A DNA stretch of 64,000 nt from NCBI RefSeq assembly GCF_041103235.1, contig NZ_JBGCUN010000001.1:1674001-1738000 (forward strand). The letters run 5' to 3'. The DNA comes from Yoonia sp. R2331 (GTDB lineage: Bacteria > Pseudomonadota > Alphaproteobacteria > Rhodobacterales > Rhodobacteraceae). The notes beneath the pieces were generated by a model. The model did no database searches. It saw only the letters and a program-made list of their open reading frames with translations, and was not told the DNA's origin. Within the stretch, counting starts at the first letter, position 1. Every line of letters begins with the position of its first letter. Below, one piece after another: positions 45,241-54,927 of this stretch. The position numbers and the translations under genes are program-made.

Positions 45241-46551
45241 GTGAAATCACGACTGACGCATGCAATTCACCATAAGCTCGAAAAATGGTTCCCTGAAAAA
45301 CGGCTCTTTTTGCGGTCCGATACCGAGACCCGTTTCATCCGTCTCAAGCCTGAAACACAGTTGATCGGCTGGGGCGGCGCGGTTGTCGTTGTCGGCTGGA
45401 CAATCATTTCTACCGCAATCCTGCTCATGGACAGCATCGGTGCCGGCAACTTCCGCGCACAGGCGCAACGTGATCAAATGATCTATGAACAGCGGCTCAA
45501 CGCCCTGTCTGCCGAACGTGACGCCCGCGCAGAAGAAGCGGTTGCGGCACAACAGCGGTTTTCTTCGGCCTTGGCACAGATCAGTACCATGCAATCAGAA
45601 CTGCTGGCGCTGGAGGATGAGCGCCGCGAGTTGGAAACTGGGATGGAGGTCGTGCAGGCCACTCTGCGCAACACCATGCAACAGCGTGAAGCGGCCCGAC
45701 AGCAGGTCGCTTCGCTGACAAACGAAGATGGCAACGGCCCCTCGACTGCCGTGATCAGTGAAGAGGCAGAGAGCACCGTCGATCTGTTGGCCTCTGCCCT
45801 TGCCGAGACCACAGCAGAACGCGATATGATCGCCTCTGACGCGGCCTTTGCGCTTGACCACGCCGCGGAGATGGAGCTGGAACTGCGTCTGCTGCAGGAA
45901 CGCAATGACGAGATTTTCCGTCAGCTTGAAGAGGCGATGACCATCTCTGTTGAGCCACTCGACAAGATGTTCCGCAACGCAGGGCTTTCGCCCGATAGCC
46001 TGATCTCTGCGGTGCGTCGTGGCTATTCCGGCACCGGAGGCCCGTTGACGCCGCTGCAGTTTTCGACGAAAGGCGGCGCGCCCGATCCTGATGCAGCCCG
46101 CGCCAATGGCATTCTGGATGCGATGGACCGGATCAACCTGTATCGGATCGCCGCCGAAAAGGCGCCCTTTGACATCCCCGTCAAATCGAACTTCCGTTTC
46201 ACTTCGGGCTTTGGCCAACGGTGGGGCCGCCTGCATGCGGGCACCGATTTTGCCGGGCCTGTCGGCACGCCAATCTATGCCACCGCCGATGGCGTTGTCA
46301 CACACGCCAGCTGGTCATCGGGGTATGGCCGGTTGATCAAGATCCAGCACGAGTTCGGGATCGAGACCCGGTATGCACATTTGAACGCGATGCGTGTTTC
46401 AGTTGGTCAAAGGGTCTCGCGCGGGGATCGAATTGGTGATATGGGCAACTCCGGACGGTCCACTGGACCACACCTTCACTACGAAGTGCGCGTTGGCGGT
46501 ACTCCCGTTAATCCCATGACCTACATAAGAGCTGGACAAGATGTTTTCTAA
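45241..46551 (+). CDS. Membrane-anchored M23 family metallopeptidase
   Basis: The predicted product is 436 aa from GTG 45241: a basic cytoplasmic N-terminus, one membrane helix (about 42-62), a long coiled coil (about 75-235) and a C-terminal LytM/M23 domain. The zinc site shows as HAGTDFAGP and PHLHYEVRV. The enzyme would cut peptide cross-links in murein or activate an amidase. An ATG at 45196 is in frame, but GTG 45241 has AGGGACGA before it. Its last 11 bases overlap the bactofilin gene. M23 peptidase/bactofilin pairs set cell curvature in Helicobacter and related systems. Confidence 0.88.
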   Translation: MKSRLTHAIHHKLEKWFPEKRLFLRSDTETRFIRLKPETQLIGWGGAVVVVGWTIISTAILLMDSIGAGNFRAQAQRDQMIYEQRLNALSAERDARAEEAVAAQQRFSSALAQISTMQSELLALEDERRELETGMEVVQATLRNTMQQREAARQQVASLTNEDGNGPSTAVISEEAESTVDLLASALAETTAERDMIASDAAFALDHAAEMELELRLLQERNDEIFRQLEEAMTISVEPLDKMFRNAGLSPDSLISAVRRGYSGTGGPLTPLQFSTKGGAPDPDAARANGILDAMDRINLYRIAAEKAPFDIPVKSNFRFTSGFGQRWGRLHAGTDFAGPVGTPIYATADGVVTHASWSSGYGRLIKIQHEFGIETRYAHLNAMRVSVGQRVSRGDRIGDMGNSGRSTGPHLHYEVRVGGTPVNPMTYIRAGQDVF

Positions 46552-47032
46552 ATCCAAAATCAACGAGCCCGGACCCAAAGCCGAAGGGGCCCCTGCTGCT
46601 GCAGCGGAACCGGCGAAATCCGCACCTGCGTCTGACTTCAAAGCGACGGCCCCCAAAAGCAAGCCGCCCGCATCGGTACTTTCTGCTGACCTGCATATCA
46701 CCGGGAACATCAAGACGACCGGTGACATCCAGATCGAAGGCCAGGTGGATGGCGACATCCGCGCCCACCTGCTGACCGTGGGCGAAGGCGCCACTGTCAA
46801 GGGCGAGGTTGTGGCAGATGATGTGGTCGTTAATGGCCGGGTGATCGGTCGCGTGCGTGGCCTCAAGGTGCGCCTGACTTCAACGGCACGTGTCGAAGGC
46901 GACATCATTCACAAGACCATCGCCATCGAAAGCGGCGCCCATTTCGAAGGGTCCGTACAGCGACAGGATGATCCGCTGTCCACCGGTTCCGGTGGCAAGG
47001 CAAAAATGCCCAACGACGCCGCCAAAGGCTAG
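46541..47032 (+). CDS. Bactofilin
   Basis: The 163-aa protein has a Pro/Ala/Lys-rich disordered N-terminus (to about 44), the bactofilin beta-helix core (LSADLHITGNIKTTGDIQIEGQVDGDI through VEGDIIHKTIAIESGAHFEGSV) and a short tail. Bactofilins polymerise into filaments or sheets on the membrane and place cell-wall enzymes. The 11-base overlap with the M23 peptidase gene is the classic partner arrangement. A strong terminator lies 27 bases after its stop. Confidence 0.95.
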   Translation: MFSKSKINEPGPKAEGAPAAAAEPAKSAPASDFKATAPKSKPPASVLSADLHITGNIKTTGDIQIEGQVDGDIRAHLLTVGEGATVKGEVVADDVVVNGRVIGRVRGLKVRLTSTARVEGDIIHKTIAIESGAHFEGSVQRQDDPLSTGSGGKAKMPNDAAKG

Positions 47033-47034
47033 GC

Positions 47035-48525
47035 TTGGCCGCAACACCACCTTCTCAACGGGCCGCGCCGGCAAAGGCGCGGCCCGTTTTTCATGCCGAC
47101 TTCTGTGAAGAGCGGCATCGCCGTCTGATCCTCACCGCTGCTGTGCTCGCCTCTTCCATGGGGTTCATTGATGGCACTGTGGTCAGCATCGCCATGCCCG
47201 CGATCCGCCAGACGCTGGGTGCTACGCTGGATCAGGCCACGTGGATCAACAACGCCTACATGGTCACCCTAGCCGCGCTGATCCTTGTGGGCGGTGCCTT
47301 TGGTGACCGCTTTGGGCTCGCGCGGGTGTTCTCGCTCGGCATCGCGGTTTTTGTGGCGACCTCGCTCATTTGTGCGCTAGCGCCCAACCCCGATGTACTG
47401 ATCCTTGCGCGGCTGGCCCAGGGTGCCGGGGCTGCAATGATGATCCCCGGCAGCCTTGCCATGATCAGCCGCGCCTACCCGCGCGAGGTGCGCGGGCGCG
47501 CCATTGGCCTGTGGGCCGCCGCCTCTGCTGTCACAACCGCCGCGGGGCCGATCGTGGGCGGGCTTGCGCTGTCCTTTGGCGGGCCAGAGATGTGGCGGTG
47601 GATCTTTGCGATCAACTTGCCACTGGGGCTGATTGCATTTCTCATGACCCGTGCGGGCGTCGCCCGCGACACCCGCCGACCGGGTCAGCCGGTAGACATC
47701 CCGGGCGCGGTGCTCGCTGTGGCGGGTCTGGCCGCCATCGCCTGGACCTTCACCCATTTAGAGGGGTCAGGCACCACCCCGCTCACCTGGATCATCGGCG
47801 GCCTAGGCGCGCTGACCCTGCTGGCGTTTTTGTGGCAGGAACACCGCAGCGCCCACCCGATGATGCCGCTGGCACTGTTCCGTGACCACACTTTTGCCGC
47901 CGCCAATGCCGCGACCTTTGCGCTTTACTTTGGGCTGTCTGCGATCCTGTTCTTTCTGCCGATGCTCACCGTCGCAGGTTGGCAGATATCAGAGATTGAG
48001 GCCGCATTGGCCTTTGCCCCGCTGTCGATCTTCATCTCGGCCTTCTCGACCCGTTTCGGGCGATTGTCGGATAAGATCGGCCCCGGTCCGGTCATCGCGA
48101 TGGGGGGCGTCACCGTGGCGGCGGGCTATACCGCGCTGGCGCTTGTGGTCCCGTTGCAGAACTACTGGTTCGCCGTGCTTCCCGCGATGACGGTGACCGG
48201 GTTCGGCATGTCGATGGTGGTGGCCCCCTTGTCCACCGCAGTGATGGGCGCTGTGGCCGATAGCCAGTCAGGCACAGCATCAGGCGTCAACAACGCGATC
48301 AGCCGGATCGCAGGGCTTGTGGCGGTGGCGGCAATGGGCGCGCTTGTTGGTTTTGCTTATGCCCGTGCGGGCGGCGCGTTCAGCTACGGCGAAACGCTGG
48401 ATGACCCGGCACATGTGGCGGCAATGGGTGCGGCCTTTGCGGCGATTGCCTGGGTCTCTGCCGCACTGGCGGCCCTATCAGCAGCTTTGGCCTATGTCGG
48501 CATCCCGCGGCGCGGCGCATCATAA
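47035..48525 (+). CDS. DHA2-type MFS transporter (14-TM drug:proton antiporter)
   Basis: The 496-aa protein has about fourteen hydrophobic segments and the DHA2 signatures FIDGTVVSIAMPAI in helix 1 (motif D1 region), GDRFGLARVF (motif A) and LAQGAGAAMMIPGSLAMI (motif C-like). It should export drugs or other amphiphiles. The only in-frame start covering helix 1 is TTG 47035, two bases after the bactofilin stop. A 10-bp terminator hairpin with a T tract sits at codons 9-19 of that frame. The true start, or the way it is transcribed, is therefore uncertain. Its 3' end overlaps the convergent DUF2189 gene by 34 bases. Confidence 0.85.
   Translation: MAATPPSQRAAPAKARPVFHADFCEERHRRLILTAAVLASSMGFIDGTVVSIAMPAIRQTLGATLDQATWINNAYMVTLAALILVGGAFGDRFGLARVFSLGIAVFVATSLICALAPNPDVLILARLAQGAGAAMMIPGSLAMISRAYPREVRGRAIGLWAAASAVTTAAGPIVGGLALSFGGPEMWRWIFAINLPLGLIAFLMTRAGVARDTRRPGQPVDIPGAVLAVAGLAAIAWTFTHLEGSGTTPLTWIIGGLGALTLLAFLWQEHRSAHPMMPLALFRDHTFAAANAATFALYFGLSAILFFLPMLTVAGWQISEIEAALAFAPLSIFISAFSTRFGRLSDKIGPGPVIAMGGVTVAAGYTALALVVPLQNYWFAVLPAMTVTGFGMSMVVAPLSTAVMGAVADSQSGTASGVNNAISRIAGLVAVAAMGALVGFAYARAGGAFSYGETLDDPAHVAAMGAAFAAIAWVSAALAALSAALAYVGIPRRGAS
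47060..47091 (+). terminator. Terminator hairpin after bactofilin, inside the 5' end of the MFS frame
   Basis: GGGCCGCGCC (47060-47069) pairs perfectly with GGCGCGGCCC (47076-47085) around GGCAAA, followed by GTTTTTC. By form it is a full intrinsic terminator. Confidence 0.85.
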
Positions 48526-49289
48526 AGCGCGCGGCGGTATAAGTGCCATGTGGCATGGCCCAGCACCGGCAGAACAACCACCAGCCCCAGAAACCACGGC
48601 ACCAACGCCAGAAAGGTCAGGCTGGCAATCACCCCCGCCCAGACCAGCATCACACCCAGATTTTCGTTCACCGTGCGCACCGACAGGATCATCGCCGTGA
48701 CAAAATCGACCTCGCGCTCCAGCAACAGCGGCAGGCTGACCACAGTCAGCGAGAACAACAAGAACGCCAATACCGCACCCACGACCACCTCTGCCGCGAT
48801 CATCCGCAGGCCCGCTGCTGTCCAAAGCACGGACAGATCGGTCGAGATATTGGTGATTGCCGACAGCCCCATGAAAAGCGCAAAGATGATATGCGCCAGA
48901 AACGTCCAGAACAGAAAGTAAAAGACGATGAGCGCCCCCATCCACGGGATTTGCCGCCCGCGTTCTGCCCAGACCACGCCCAGCACCTCTGACCAGACCA
49001 GCGGCTGATCCGCCTCCAACCGGCGCGACACTTCATAAAGACCGACGGCAGCAAAGGGCGCGGCCAGTGGAAAGCCAAGGGCAGTGGCCAGCGTCCATGT
49101 CACATGCCCTGCGCCGATCCACAACATCCCAAAGCCGCCAAAGACATAGACCGCGCTGAAAAACAGGCCAAAGGCCGGCGCGCGTCGAAAATCCGCCACC
49201 CCCATCGCAAGGCAGGCCCAAAGTTCGTTCAGCGTCACCCGCCCAATCCGGGGCAGCGGTGCGGGGTCTGTGATGTCGTGCGACGTCAT
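48492..49289 (-). CDS. DUF2189 membrane protein
   Basis: The 265-aa protein has about six membrane segments and the DUF2189 features: PRIGRVTLNELWACLAMGVADFRRAPAFGLFF at the start, LEADQPLVWSEVLGVVWAERGRQI in the loop, and PLLLEREVDFVTAMILSVRTVNENLGVML. The family is common in proteobacteria with no defined role; some members lie near cytochrome oxidase genes. Its end overlaps the MFS gene from the other strand by 34 bases. It follows prfB on the same strand by 43 bases. Confidence 0.88.
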   Translation of the reverse strand: MTSHDITDPAPLPRIGRVTLNELWACLAMGVADFRRAPAFGLFFSAVYVFGGFGMLWIGAGHVTWTLATALGFPLAAPFAAVGLYEVSRRLEADQPLVWSEVLGVVWAERGRQIPWMGALIVFYFLFWTFLAHIIFALFMGLSAITNISTDLSVLWTAAGLRMIAAEVVVGAVLAFLLFSLTVVSLPLLLEREVDFVTAMILSVRTVNENLGVMLVWAGVIASLTFLALVPWFLGLVVVLPVLGHATWHLYRRALYDAPRRGMPT

Positions 49290-49332
49290 AGGATCAGATT
49301 AGGCATGGCACGGGGCGCGTCCTTGATCTGCA

Positions 49333-50460
49333 TCAATCCTCGGCGGTGGCCTCGGCCCGGCTCTTGCCGCTCACGTCCATCGCCAGCGTGGCCGCCATCA
49401 GACCGTCCAAGTCACCGTCAAGCACGCCGGATGTGTCAGAGGTTTCAAACCGCGTGCGCAGGTCTTTGACCATCTGATAAGGCTGCAACACATAAGATCG
49501 AATCTGGTTGCCCCAGCCCGCGTCACCTGCGTTTTCGTGCGCTTCGTTGACCAATGCGGACCGCTTATCAAGCTCGATCTGATAGAGCCGCGATTTCAGC
49601 GCCTTCATCGCAATGTCGCGGTTCTGGTGCTGCGATTTTTCCGATGATGTCACGACAATCCCCGTGGGATGGTGTGTGATCCGCACCGCCGAATCCGTGG
49701 TGTTCACGTGCTGCCCACCCGCGCCCGATGACCGGTAGGTATCAATGCGGATATCTGCGGGGTTCACCTCGATCTCGATGTTGTCATCCACCACCGGGTA
49801 AACCTTGACCGAGGTAAAGGACGTGTGCCGTTTGGCCGCGCTATCAAACGGTGAAATCCGGACCAACCGGTGCACACCACTTTCGGACTTTAGCCAGCCA
49901 TAGGCGTTCTGCCCGCTGATCTTGTAAGCCGCCGATTTGATGCCCGCTTCTTCGCCGGGGCTTTCTGACTGCAACTCGACCTTATAGCCTTTCTTTTCCG
50001 CCCAGCGGACATACATCCGCGCCAACATCGCGGCCCAATCGCAACTTTCGGTGCCACCCGCCCCTGAATTGATTTCAAGGAAGGTATCATTGCCGTCGGC
50101 CTCACCGTTCAGCAGCGCCTCCAACTCTTTCTTGGCGGCCTTGGCTTTGAGCGTTTCAAGCGCGGCTTCGGCCTCGGACACCACTTCGGCATCTTCTTCC
50201 ATCTCACCCAATTCGATCAGCTCGATATTGTCCTGCAGATCGGTCTTGATGCTGTTGTAGCTGTCCAGCGCATCCACCAGCATCTGCCGCTCGCGCATCA
50301 GCTTTTGCGCTGCCGCCGGATCATCCCACAGGTTGGGGTCTTCGACGCGCGCGTTAAATTCCTCCAGCCGGTGGGCTGCGGTCTCGTGGTCCATCCGCTG
50401 CGCCAGCAATTGCAGCGAGTTCTCGATGGCCTCAACGGTATTTTCGGTCTCAGCGCGCAT
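49333..50460 (-). CDS. prfB: Peptide chain release factor 2
   Basis: RF2 ends translation at UGA and UAA. The 375-aa protein has the SPF stop-recognition tripeptide (VRISPFDS) and the GGQ motif ([17 protein letters not shown]). The frame is continuous from the ATG, with no in-frame UGA at the position of the E. coli programmed frameshift (codon 26), so autoregulation by frameshifting is absent here. It is downstream of mrcA by 94 bases and likely co-transcribed, an arrangement common in alphaproteobacteria. Confidence 0.96.
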   Translation of the reverse strand: MRAETENTVEAIENSLQLLAQRMDHETAAHRLEEFNARVEDPNLWDDPAAAQKLMRERQMLVDALDSYNSIKTDLQDNIELIELGEMEEDAEVVSEAEAALETLKAKAAKKELEALLNGEADGNDTFLEINSGAGGTESCDWAAMLARMYVRWAEKKGYKVELQSESPGEEAGIKSAAYKISGQNAYGWLKSESGVHRLVRISPFDSAAKRHTSFTSVKVYPVVDDNIEIEVNPADIRIDTYRSSGAGGQHVNTTDSAVRITHHPTGIVVTSSEKSQHQNRDIAMKALKSRLYQIELDKRSALVNEAHENAGDAGWGNQIRSYVLQPYQMVKDLRTRFETSDTSGVLDGDLDGLMAATLAMDVSGKSRAEATAED

Positions 50461-50554
50461 GGGCCCGGGTCCTGGATTGTCTGATTGTCAAAGGGTCATA
50501 TCCCGCGCCATTGGCACGGGCAAGGTTGGGTGGGCAATCTGCCCATCGCGTTGT

Positions 50555-53062
50555 CTAGTAAAGCCCGCCCGAGGACAGCGAACCGAAGGTGGCGCGGGGT
50601 CCAACTGTTGCTGTGCTCCCGGTCGAGGTGGTCACCTGACGGGACGCGCGCGGCACCTCGTCGAACAGCGACAGATCGGACCCCATCGCAAAGCCACCGT
50701 CAAATGTGATGCCAAAGACAGGCTCTTCTCCGGGGCGGAAACACTCTGCAATCACGTTCTCGCCGCCGGCACTGTCAGGCAGACGCGCGCCAGTAAATCG
50801 GTCGATCTTGATGAACTGACAATCTGCGGGGACAAAAAACTCGCCGCCGCCGTACTTCTGGATCGCCTCGGACATGAAATCGGTGAACACCGGGCCGCAG
50901 ATGCCGCCGCCACCGGCCCCCCGGCCCATCGGGCGCGGCGTGTCGAAACCGATGTAGCAGCCCGCCACGATGGTCGAAGAGAAGCCCACGAACCACGCGT
51001 CCTTTTCATCGTTGGTTGTGCCGGTCTTGCCCGCAATCGCCACCGGCAGGTTGACCGTGCCGCTCGCGGTGCCGCGATCCACAACACCTTCCATCATGCT
51101 GGTCAGCTGATAGGCGGTGATTTCGTTCATCACCCGTTCGCGGTCCGATGTGATCTGTGGGCGCTGGCCCGCGGGCAAGGTCTGGTCGTTACAATCCACG
51201 CAAATGCGCTGATCGTGGCGGAACACGGTGTGGCCGTAACGGTCCTGTACCCGGTCCACCAGCGTCGGTTCCACCCGCTCACCCCCGTTGGCAAACATCG
51301 CATAGGCCGCAACCATCTTGAACAATGTGGTTTCTTCCGACCCCAGCGAGGCCGCCAGCACCTGGTTCATATCGTTGTAAACACCGAACTTTTCCGCATA
51401 GCGCGCAACCGTATCCATGCCGACCTCTTGCGCCAGTCGGATGGTCATCAGGTTCCGTGACTTTTCAATGCCGGTGCGCAGCGGCGTGGGCCCGTAGAAC
51501 TGGTTGGAATAGTTCTTTGGCCGCCAGACACCCTGGGGTGTGTTGATCTCAATCGGTGCATCCACCACGACTGTGGCGGGCGAATAGCCTGAATCCAACG
51601 CCGCCGCATAGACAAACGGCTTAAACGACGAACCGGGCTGACGCTGCGCCTGCGTGGCGCGATTAAAGACAGAGTGCTGATAGCTGAAACCGCCCTGCAT
51701 CGCCAAAACGCGGCCAGTATTCACGTCCATTGCCATGAACCCGCCCTGCACTTCTGGCACCTGCCGCAGGGTCCAGCGGATCAGCGATCCGTCGCTGTCG
51801 TTGGTCATCTGACGCACATGCACCACGTCGCCGGGGGTGAAGTTCTCAAAGAAATCGCCAGCCATCCACTGGATGTCCTCGCGCGGCACCTCGACCGTGC
51901 CGTTCACCCCATCCGCACCCAGCGTCAGGGTCTGTTCCGCCACCTCCAGCACCACCGCCGGATACCAACGATTGCCCAGCGTGATATCGCGGGCCACGTT
52001 GACTTTGGATAGCGCCTCGCGCCACGCGGGCGCGCTGGTCAGCGTCTCAACCGGGATCGTCTCTCCGGTGCCACGCCACTTGCCCTGCCCGCGATCATAT
52101 TGCTCGAGCGCGCGTTGCAGCGCATGGGCGGCTTCCACCTGCATCTCGGGATCAATTGTCGCGCGGATCGACAGACCGCCGGAAAAGAATTCTTCCTCGC
52201 CAAAGTTCTGGCTCAGCTGGCGGCGGATTTCGTCGGTAAAGTAATCGCGCGGCGGCAGGTCCGACTTAAAGCTTTCATAGTCGCCATTCTGCACCGTGCG
52301 CAGCGGCTCATTCACCGCCACATCATAGGTCGCCTGATCGATGTAGCCGTTCTCGAACATCTCTTCGAGGATGAAGTTCCGGCGCGCAATCGACCGGTCC
52401 TTTTGCCGCACCGGGTCATAACGCGATGGCGCCTTAGGCAGCACCGCAAGATAGGCCGCCTCTTCCACGGTCAGCTCTGAAAGGCTTTTGTTGAAATAGG
52501 TCAGCGCTGCCGCGGTCACACCAAAGCTGTTCTTGCCCAGAAAAATCTCGTTCAGGTAAAGCTCAAGGATCTTCTCCTTGGGCATCGCGCCCTCAATCCG
52601 GGTCGCAAGAATGATCTCTTTGATCTTGCGCTCTGCACTGCGTGATCCATCCAGCAGAAAGTTCTTCATCACCTGCTGCGTAATGGTCGAGGCACCGCGC
52701 AAATCCGCCCCCCGGCTGCGCACCGCATCAAACAGGGCCGCGGCCATCCCGCGGGGATCATATCCCGCATGGGTATAGAAATTCTTGTCCTCAGCGCTGA
52801 TAAACGCCTGCTTCACCAGATCAGGGATTTCCTCGGCCGGGGTGAACAGCCGCCGTTCAACGGCAAATTCGTCAATGATATTGCCCTCGCCCGAATAAAT
52901 CCGGCTGATCGTCTTGGGCGTATAGGTCGCCAGTACCTCGTATGACGGCAGGTCCCGGCCATACATGTAGAAAATCCCGCCCAACGTGATCCCGGCCATC
53001 ACAAGGCCAAGGGTCAGCATCGAAAAGATGCTGCCGAAAAAGGACATGACAAAACGCAACAA
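50555..53062 (-). CDS. mrcA: Penicillin-binding protein 1A (bifunctional transglycosylase/transpeptidase)
   Basis: The 835-aa class A PBP has a short cytoplasmic tail, one membrane helix (about 7-32) and a GT51 domain with the catalytic glutamate in AEDKNFYTHAGYDPRG. An OB-like insert follows (about 320-440). The transpeptidase shows SSFK near 477 (PGSSFKPFVYA) and KTGT near 677 (AGKTGTTNDEKDAWF). The start is TTG 53062, with GAGGCGAG before it, giving the usual MLRF N-terminus. The nearest ATG, five codons on, lacks a ribosome-binding site. It builds and cross-links murein. Confidence 0.95.
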   Translation of the reverse strand: MLRFVMSFFGSIFSMLTLGLVMAGITLGGIFYMYGRDLPSYEVLATYTPKTISRIYSGEGNIIDEFAVERRLFTPAEEIPDLVKQAFISAEDKNFYTHAGYDPRGMAAALFDAVRSRGADLRGASTITQQVMKNFLLDGSRSAERKIKEIILATRIEGAMPKEKILELYLNEIFLGKNSFGVTAAALTYFNKSLSELTVEEAAYLAVLPKAPSRYDPVRQKDRSIARRNFILEEMFENGYIDQATYDVAVNEPLRTVQNGDYESFKSDLPPRDYFTDEIRRQLSQNFGEEEFFSGGLSIRATIDPEMQVEAAHALQRALEQYDRGQGKWRGTGETIPVETLTSAPAWREALSKVNVARDITLGNRWYPAVVLEVAEQTLTLGADGVNGTVEVPREDIQWMAGDFFENFTPGDVVHVRQMTNDSDGSLIRWTLRQVPEVQGGFMAMDVNTGRVLAMQGGFSYQHSVFNRATQAQRQPGSSFKPFVYAAALDSGYSPATVVVDAPIEINTPQGVWRPKNYSNQFYGPTPLRTGIEKSRNLMTIRLAQEVGMDTVARYAEKFGVYNDMNQVLAASLGSEETTLFKMVAAYAMFANGGERVEPTLVDRVQDRYGHTVFRHDQRICVDCNDQTLPAGQRPQITSDRERVMNEITAYQLTSMMEGVVDRGTASGTVNLPVAIAGKTGTTNDEKDAWFVGFSSTIVAGCYIGFDTPRPMGRGAGGGGICGPVFTDFMSEAIQKYGGGEFFVPADCQFIKIDRFTGARLPDSAGGENVIAECFRPGEEPVFGITFDGGFAMGSDLSLFDEVPRASRQVTTSTGSTATVGPRATFGSLSSGGLY

Positions 53063-53203
53063 GGGGCTCGCCTCACGATACCGGTGACTGACCCGCTTAT
53101 AGGCGGTGCCACCGGCATGGTCAAAAGCTCAAGCAGGGTTATGGGCTGAATTGCGCCGCGTTTCTGGTCACTTTTTCAGCAGGTTTTGATGAGGGTCCTG
53201 ACC

Positions 53204-53992
53204 TTAGGCCGGCATGATCTCATCGCCATACCACGGGGCGAACTTCACCTCTGTTCCATCCCCTATCAATGCGGCAAAGGCCATTGGATCCTGGGTCCCG
53301 CCATCGCGACCGCGATAATGGTAGGGATAGACGAACCGTGGCGCAAAGTCCGACACCGCACTGGCCGCCGCTTCTAGGTCCATCGTGAACGGCAGGTTCA
53401 TGCAGACAAAGGCCAGATCAATGTCCTGCAGCGCGCGCATTTCGGGGATATCCTCGGTATCGCCCGAGATGTAGACGCGGAAGCCCTCAAACGTCAGCAC
53501 ATAGCCATTGTCGCGGCCCGGCGGGTGAAAGTTCATCCGCCCCTCGGTCAGGTTATGCGCCGGGATCGCGGCAATCCCAAGCGCGTTCCACGCAGTCGCG
53601 TCGTCGTTGCCAAGCGATTCTGCCTTGGCCTTCAGGTCATCGGGCAGCTTGTCATAGACCGCTGGATTGGTGATCAGCCGCGTCTGATCCGTCATCAGCC
53701 CATCCAAAATCCCCTCGTTGAAGTGGTCGCCATGCTCGTGCGTGACCAAAATCAGATCAGGCTTCGGCAACCCGTCATAGGCCGACATCTCGCCCACCGG
53801 GTCAACGGCAATGGTGCCAAGCGGTGTCTCAAAGATGATCGAGGCATGATCGACCGGGTGCACGGTAATCGGCCCCGCAGGTGTTTCAAAACTGTCTGCT
53901 GCGTGACTGGCGCCGCGCGCCTGAAACGGCAGAAACGTGATTGTGCCCGCTGCCGCGGCCTGCGTCAAAAATACCCGTCGTGTCTGTGCCAT
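53204..53992 (-). CDS. Tat-exported metallo-beta-lactamase-fold hydrolase
   Basis: The 262-aa protein begins with a twin-arginine signal (TRRVFLTQAAAAG) and has the zinc motif THEHGDHFN, plus later metal-binding positions in SGDTEDIPEM and YPYHYRGRDGG. The small size and single domain are like the UlaG/YfkR-type metal-dependent hydrolases rather than true beta-lactamases. It acts in the periplasm if the Tat signal is used; the substrate is unknown. GGAGGAC precedes ATG 53992. It stands between mrcA and the DsbA-like gene, all on the minus strand, but with larger gaps. Confidence 0.85.
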   Translation of the reverse strand: MAQTRRVFLTQAAAAGTITFLPFQARGASHAADSFETPAGPITVHPVDHASIIFETPLGTIAVDPVGEMSAYDGLPKPDLILVTHEHGDHFNEGILDGLMTDQTRLITNPAVYDKLPDDLKAKAESLGNDDATAWNALGIAAIPAHNLTEGRMNFHPPGRDNGYVLTFEGFRVYISGDTEDIPEMRALQDIDLAFVCMNLPFTMDLEAAASAVSDFAPRFVYPYHYRGRDGGTQDPMAFAALIGDGTEVKFAPWYGDEIMPA

Positions 53993-54076
53993 GTCGATGT
54001 CCTCCGTTATGCGCGATGGCAAACCACCTAGCGCAAGACAGCGACAATTCAACGCAGCCCAATCCGGGCTCCACTG

Positions 54077-54811
54077 CTATCCGCGAAGCTCGGCCACGAT
54101 TTGTCGCATCTGATCCAGCGGCACATACCCGCGCAGCATTTCGTCCTGCACCACAAAAGTGGGCGTGCCATTGATCTGCAACTGCTGGCCCAACACGCGG
54201 TTGGCATTCAGGATCGCCGCGACCTCATCACCCTCCATCGCCGCAAGGATCGGTGCCGCCTCCAGCCCCAGGCCCTCGGCCATGCGGCCAAAGGCCGTGG
54301 GCGAGAAATCACCGCGATAGGCCATCAGCGTGTTGTGAACGTCGTAATAGGCGTCATCCCCGGCCACCAACTTGGTGGCGACGGCAAAGCGCGATGCCAA
54401 CACCGATTCCTCGCCCAGAATGGGGAATTCCTTGACGATATAGCGGATATTGCCATCCCGGCTGACCAGTTCTGCGACCTCCGGATGCGCCTTTTTGCAA
54501 TAGCCACAGCGATAATCGAGGAATTCGACAACGGTAATGTCGCCCTCGGGATTGCCACCCACAAAAGAGAACCCATCATTCAGCAATTGATCCGCAGATG
54601 CCGCCAGCATGGCCCCTTCGGCCTGTGCCTGCTCAGCCTGCTGCCGCGCTTCAAGCACACCAATCGCCTCCATCAGCACTTCGGGATTTTCCAGCAGATA
54701 GGCCCGCACTTCGGCACGAAACGCGGCCCGCTCGGCCTCGCTCATCGCCTCTTGCGCAGCAAGCGGTGTGGCAAGGGTCAGGGCCGCAAGGGCAATGGCG
54801 CGCAACATCAT
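54077..54811 (-). CDS. DsbA-family thiol:disulfide oxidoreductase (ScsC-like)
   Basis: The 244-aa protein has a signal peptide (1-19), a helical N-terminal extension with FRAEVRAYLLENPEVLMEAI, and a thioredoxin fold with insertion. The active site is C102-G-Y-C105 in LDYRCGYCKKAHPE, and the cis-proline loop is INGTPTFVV. The N-terminal extension resembles the trimerising arm of ScsC-type isomerases. It should form or shuffle disulfides in the periplasm. GAGGAAAG lies before the ATG. It is divergent from the aminotransferase gene. Confidence 0.92.
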   Translation of the reverse strand: MMLRAIALAALTLATPLAAQEAMSEAERAAFRAEVRAYLLENPEVLMEAIGVLEARQQAEQAQAEGAMLAASADQLLNDGFSFVGGNPEGDITVVEFLDYRCGYCKKAHPEVAELVSRDGNIRYIVKEFPILGEESVLASRFAVATKLVAGDDAYYDVHNTLMAYRGDFSPTAFGRMAEGLGLEAAPILAAMEGDEVAAILNANRVLGQQLQINGTPTFVVQDEMLRGYVPLDQMRQIVAELRG

Positions 54812-54927
54812 CTGGTCTCTTTCCTCTTGGTCCTGCCTGTTTCATCACATCATGGCGTCAGAGCCAAGGCGGCATTGACGCGCACCCACAGGCTGGGCAT
54901 CACAGCACAAAGCAGTAGAGGCACCAC

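Noticed and set aside
49333-50460. Programmed frameshift in prfB
   Set aside because: The frame is continuous from the start codon through the SPF and GGQ motifs, so no frameshift is needed.
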